Source: Gemmatimonadales bacterium (lineage in GTDB: Bacteria; Gemmatimonadota; Gemmatimonadetes; Gemmatimonadales; GWC2-71-9). From it: DNA of 7,494 bases. The position numbers were made by a program, and so were the translations under genes. The stretch lies in contig JACDDX010000077.1 in assembly GCA_013816685.1 (NCBI GenBank), positions 1 to 7,494 of the forward strand, in the 5' to 3' direction. The first letter of the stretch is position 1. Each line of letters opens with the position of its first letter. The notes under the pieces were generated by a model. That model saw nothing but the letters and a program-made list of their open reading frames with translations. It did no database searches and was not told the origin of the DNA. Of this stretch, positions 5,085 through 7,494 are shown in pieces.

Positions 5085-6256
5085 GTCACGCAACAGTGTT
5101 CCGGATGCTGACCCGCGCGGCGGTTCCGCTTCTTGCCGCCCCGCTCGCCCTGGCGGCGTGCAAGAAGGAGGCACCTCCGCCGGCTCCGCCCCCGCCCGAA
5201 GTGGCAGTGGTGACGGTTGCTCCCGCGTCGGTTCCCGAGTCGTACGAGCTCACCGGCGAGGTGCAGCCGTACCGCCGGGTCGAGGTGAGGTCGCGCGTAG
5301 ACGGAGTGATCATGGCGCGGCCGTTTACCGAAGGCACCACCGTCCGTCAGGGGGAGGTCCTCTACCGGATCGATCCCGTACGCACGGCAGCGGCCTATCG
5401 GAGCGCGCTGGCGCGCTACCAGAACGCGCAGCGTACGGTGGCCCGGCTGAACCCGTTGCTCAAGCAGAACGCTGTCGCGCAGCAGGATGTGGACAATGCG
5501 CGTACCGAGTTCGAGGGCGCGCAGGGAGACCTCGCCGAGGCGAAGAAGAATCGCGACGACGCCACCGTACGCGCCGAGATCGGCGGACGGGTGGGACGGA
5601 CGCTGCTGGATGTCGGGGCGCGGGTGACGGGCCCGGCCGACCTGCTCACCACCATCGACGTGCTCGATCCGGTGTACGTGAGCTTCCGGCCGTCGGCGCA
5701 GCAGCTGCTGCAGTGGCGGCAGAATCCGAATGCGCGGTCGCTGATCCAGCGGGGCAGCGCGCTCAAGGTGTCGGTGACCCTGGCGGACGGCAGCGAGCTG
5801 CCGCGCACCGGGACGCTCGATTTCGTGGCGCCGTCGCTCGACGCGTCCACCGGCACGCAGGAGTTCCGGGCGCTGTTCAAGAATGCCGACCGGTCGCTGG
5901 TACCGGGCCAGTTCGTTCGGGTGCGGCTCGCCGGCTTCGCCCGCGACAGCGCGCTCGCCGTGCCGCAGCGCTCGGTGCAGCAGGCGCTCGGCCGCCAGTT
6001 CGTCTACGTCGTCGGCAAGGGCGACACCGCCGCCGCGCGTGACATTACGCCCGGTCCCTGGAGCGGCGACCGGTGGATCATCGACACCGGTCTCGTCGCC
6101 GGCGATCGGGTGATCGTGGACGGCGCGCAGAAGGTCGCCCCCGGAAAGCCGGTGCGGCCGGTCGCGCTGGTCGACTCGCTGGCGTCCCGTGATTCACTTT
6201 CATCCGCGTCCGTCGGCGCCAAGGCGCCCGCAGCACGCTCCGGAGCCACCCGGTGA
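5081..6256 (+). CDS. AcrA/MexA-like RND efflux periplasmic adaptor lipoprotein
   Basis: Adaptor of 391 residues linking the RND pump encoded next to an outer-membrane channel. A lipoprotein signal has hydrophobic residues 13-26 and lipobox L24-A-A-C27, followed by a Pro-rich linker (31-39). The first lipoyl half is at about 65-99 (VDGVIMARPFTEGTTVRQGE, YRIDP), the alpha-hairpin at about 102-160, the second lipoyl half from about 163 (VRAEIGGRVGRTLLDVGA), the beta-barrel at about 198-285 (DPVYVSFRPS, VPGQFVRVRL) and the membrane-proximal domain at about 290-360, followed by a Ser/Ala-rich tail. The hairpin tip has R122-x3-L126-x6-A133: the TolC-docking R and L are kept but the usual Ser is Ala. 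Domain order and length match AcrA/MexA. Both ends overlap neighbours by GTGA, indicating translational coupling between repressor, adaptor and pump. Substrates cannot be read from the sequence. Confidence 0.94.
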   Translation: MSHATVFRMLTRAAVPLLAAPLALAACKKEAPPPAPPPPEVAVVTVAPASVPESYELTGEVQPYRRVEVRSRVDGVIMARPFTEGTTVRQGEVLYRIDPVRTAAAYRSALARYQNAQRTVARLNPLLKQNAVAQQDVDNARTEFEGAQGDLAEAKKNRDDATVRAEIGGRVGRTLLDVGARVTGPADLLTTIDVLDPVYVSFRPSAQQLLQWRQNPNARSLIQRGSALKVSVTLADGSELPRTGTLDFVAPSLDASTGTQEFRALFKNADRSLVPGQFVRVRLAGFARDSALAVPQRSVQQALGRQFVYVVGKGDTAAARDITPGPWSGDRWIIDTGLVAGDRVIVDGAQKVAPGKPVRPVALVDSLASRDSLSSASVGAKAPAARSGATR

Positions 6257-7494
6257 CACAGCCGCACACGGACGCAGAGGCGCCCGACATCAAGTACTTC
6301 TTCATCCGCCGGCCGGTGCTCGCGGCGGTCATCTCGATCATCATTACCCTGCTGGGCGCCTTTGCCATCCGGCTGCTCCCGATCTCGCGCTATCCCCAGA
6401 TCACGCCGCCGGCGGTGCAGGTGACGGCGGTCTATCCGGGCGCGACCGCCGAGGACGTGGCCGAGGCGGTCGCCGCGCCGATCGAGCAGCAGCTCTCCGG
6501 GCTCCAGGGGTTGCTCTACTACTCGTCGGCCAATTCGAGCGACGGGACGATGAGCCTCAACATCTCCTTCGACGTCAGCCGGAGCCAGGACCTGGCGGCG
6601 GTGGACGTGCAGAACGCAGTGCAGGTGGCGGAGCCGCAGCTGCCGGCGGCGGTGCGGCAGAACGGCGTGACGATCGTCAAGGCGAATACCGACATCCTCT
6701 CGGTGGTGGCGCTGTCGTCGACCGACGCGCGCTACGACGCCGCCTATTTGACGAATTACATGAAGCTCTACCTCGAGAACGAGCTCAAGCGCGTGCCCGG
6801 CATCGGCAACGCCACGGTCTTCGCCGGTCTCGAATTCTCGATGCTGCTGCAGCTCGATCCCGACCGCATGGCGCAGCTCGGTGTGACGATGACGGACGTG
6901 AGCGACGCCGTCCGGGAGCAGAACGCCACCAATCCGGCCGGCCGCCTGGGCCGCGAGCCGGCGCCGCAGGGCACCCAGCTCACGCTGCCCGTGACGACGC
7001 TCGGCCGGCTCCAGACGCCCGACCAGTTCAACGACATTGTCGTGCGGGCGGACTCCGACGGCTCGCTGATCCGGATTCGCGACATCGGCAAGGCGACCCT
7101 CGGCGCACGGAACTACGACCTCTCCGGCCGCCTGAACGGCGGGCCGACGGCGTTCATGCTGCTGTATCTGCGGCCCGGCGCCAACGCACTCGCGGTGAAG
7201 GCCGCGGTGCTGCACCGGCTGGACGAGCTGGCCGCGAGCTTCCCACCGGGCGTGAGCTACAAGGTCCCCTTCGACACCACGCCGTTCGTGACCGAATCGA
7301 TCAGGGAGGTGCTCACCACCCTGGTCGAGGCGCTGGTCCTGGTGACGCTGGTCGTGTTCCTGTTCCTCCAGAGCTGGCGGGCGACGCTGATTCCGATGCT
7401 GGCCGTGCCGGTCAGCGTCGTCGGCACCTTCCTCGGGCTGCTGCTCCTCGGCTTCTCGATCAACGTGCTCACCCTCTTCGGGCTGGTGCTGGCG
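6253..7494 (+). CDS. AcrB-type HAE-1 RND efflux pump, N-terminal 414 residues (3' end off the right edge)
   Basis: Inner-membrane proton-driven drug exporter, truncated by the window; the family is about 1,040 residues, so roughly 40% is visible. GTG start, with GGAG (6242-6245) 7 bases upstream and a GTGA overlap with the adaptor stop. TM1 covers about 22-42, ending in the family motif LLPISRYPQITPPAVQV. The porter domain follows, with YPGATAEDVAEAVAAPIEQQL (61-81), SSANSSDGTMSLNISF (91-106) and the docking-domain section VPGIGNATVFAG (181-192). TM2 is at about 353-372 (EALVLVTLVVFLFLQSWRATLIP), TM3 at about 380-400, and TM4 is entered at 404. The sequence stops just before the expected GxxVDDA motif that carries the proton-relay aspartates (D407/D408 in AcrB). 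The sequence matches HAE-1 (multidrug and other organic compounds) better than HME (metal) pumps. The reading frame is intact up to the edge. Confidence 0.96.
   Translation, partial: MTQPHTDAEAPDIKYFFIRRPVLAAVISIIITLLGAFAIRLLPISRYPQITPPAVQVTAVYPGATAEDVAEAVAAPIEQQLSGLQGLLYYSSANSSDGTMSLNISFDVSRSQDLAAVDVQNAVQVAEPQLPAAVRQNGVTIVKANTDILSVVALSSTDARYDAAYLTNYMKLYLENELKRVPGIGNATVFAGLEFSMLLQLDPDRMAQLGVTMTDVSDAVREQNATNPAGRLGREPAPQGTQLTLPVTTLGRLQTPDQFNDIVVRADSDGSLIRIRDIGKATLGARNYDLSGRLNGGPTAFMLLYLRPGANALAVKAAVLHRLDELAASFPPGVSYKVPFDTTPFVTESIREVLTTLVEALVLVTLVVFLFLQSWRATLIPMLAVPVSVVGTFLGLLLLGFSINVLTLFGLVLA

Noticed and set aside
4272..5174. 300-codon minus-strand open frame
   Set aside because: It lies opposite the TetR gene and control region, and its translation lacks domain structure, whereas the plus strand encodes an unmistakable TetR protein.
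6004..7215. 403-codon minus-strand open frame
   Set aside because: It is antisense to the clear RND pump and adaptor frames; its His/Arg-rich translation is typical of a GC-rich shadow.
1..7494. CRISPR arrays, tRNA or rRNA genes, insertion sequences, attachment sites
   Set aside because: I saw no regularly spaced repeats, no tRNA-like cloverleaf and no transposase or integrase frames. The window is fully used by efflux and regulatory genes.

Overview
The window is very GC-rich DNA, apart from a short AT-rich patch near 4313-4337. It is packed with long, tightly coupled genes, GTG starts and 4-8 base gene overlaps. It carries two divergently oriented envelope efflux modules of a Gram-negative (diderm) bacterium: there is a TolC-type outer-membrane protein, two lipoprotein periplasmic adaptors and an RND pump. 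GC content, codon use and the style of the Spy/CpxP-like and TolC proteins suggest Gemmatimonadota or a similar high-GC diderm phylum. That placement is inference, because no marker gene is present.

Left half (minus strand, read from about 4131 down to 1): ECF sigma factor (4131-3478), single-membrane-span putative anti-sigma factor (3485-3084), membrane-anchored Spy/CpxP/CnrX-like LTxxQ protein (3087-2680), TolC-family outer-membrane protein (2656-1277) and a MacA/HlyD-like adaptor lipoprotein (1280 running off the left edge). Four of the five genes overlap a neighbour and the largest gap is 23 bp, so this looks like one operon. The layout resembles Cnr-type systems, in which a sigma factor, a membrane anti-sigma and a periplasmic sensor control tripartite efflux genes. 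Here, however, the adaptor is MacA-like, so the missing pump could well be a MacB-type ABC transporter beyond the left edge.

Centre (4132-4373): a 242 bp divergent control region. From left to right it holds a strong Shine-Dalgarno with a tiny GTG leader frame overlapping the sigma-factor start; an inverted pair of the octamer GGAATACA, 29 bp apart, whose cores look like ECF -35 elements facing outward; and a 20 bp near-perfect palindrome (arms TTAATTG/CAATTAA) overlapping a plausible -10 element just upstream of tetR.

Right half (plus strand): TetR/AcrR-family regulator (4374-5084), AcrA/MexA-like adaptor lipoprotein (5081-6256) and the N-terminal 414 residues of an AcrB-type HAE-1 RND pump (6253 to the right edge). 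Each junction is a GTGA start/stop overlap. The expected logic is that TetR represses its own operon through the palindrome and is released when a pump substrate binds. The right operon shows no outer-membrane channel within the window, so it either encodes one further right or shares the TolC-like protein of the left operon. Nearly every other long open frame is an antisense or shifted-frame shadow caused by high GC.
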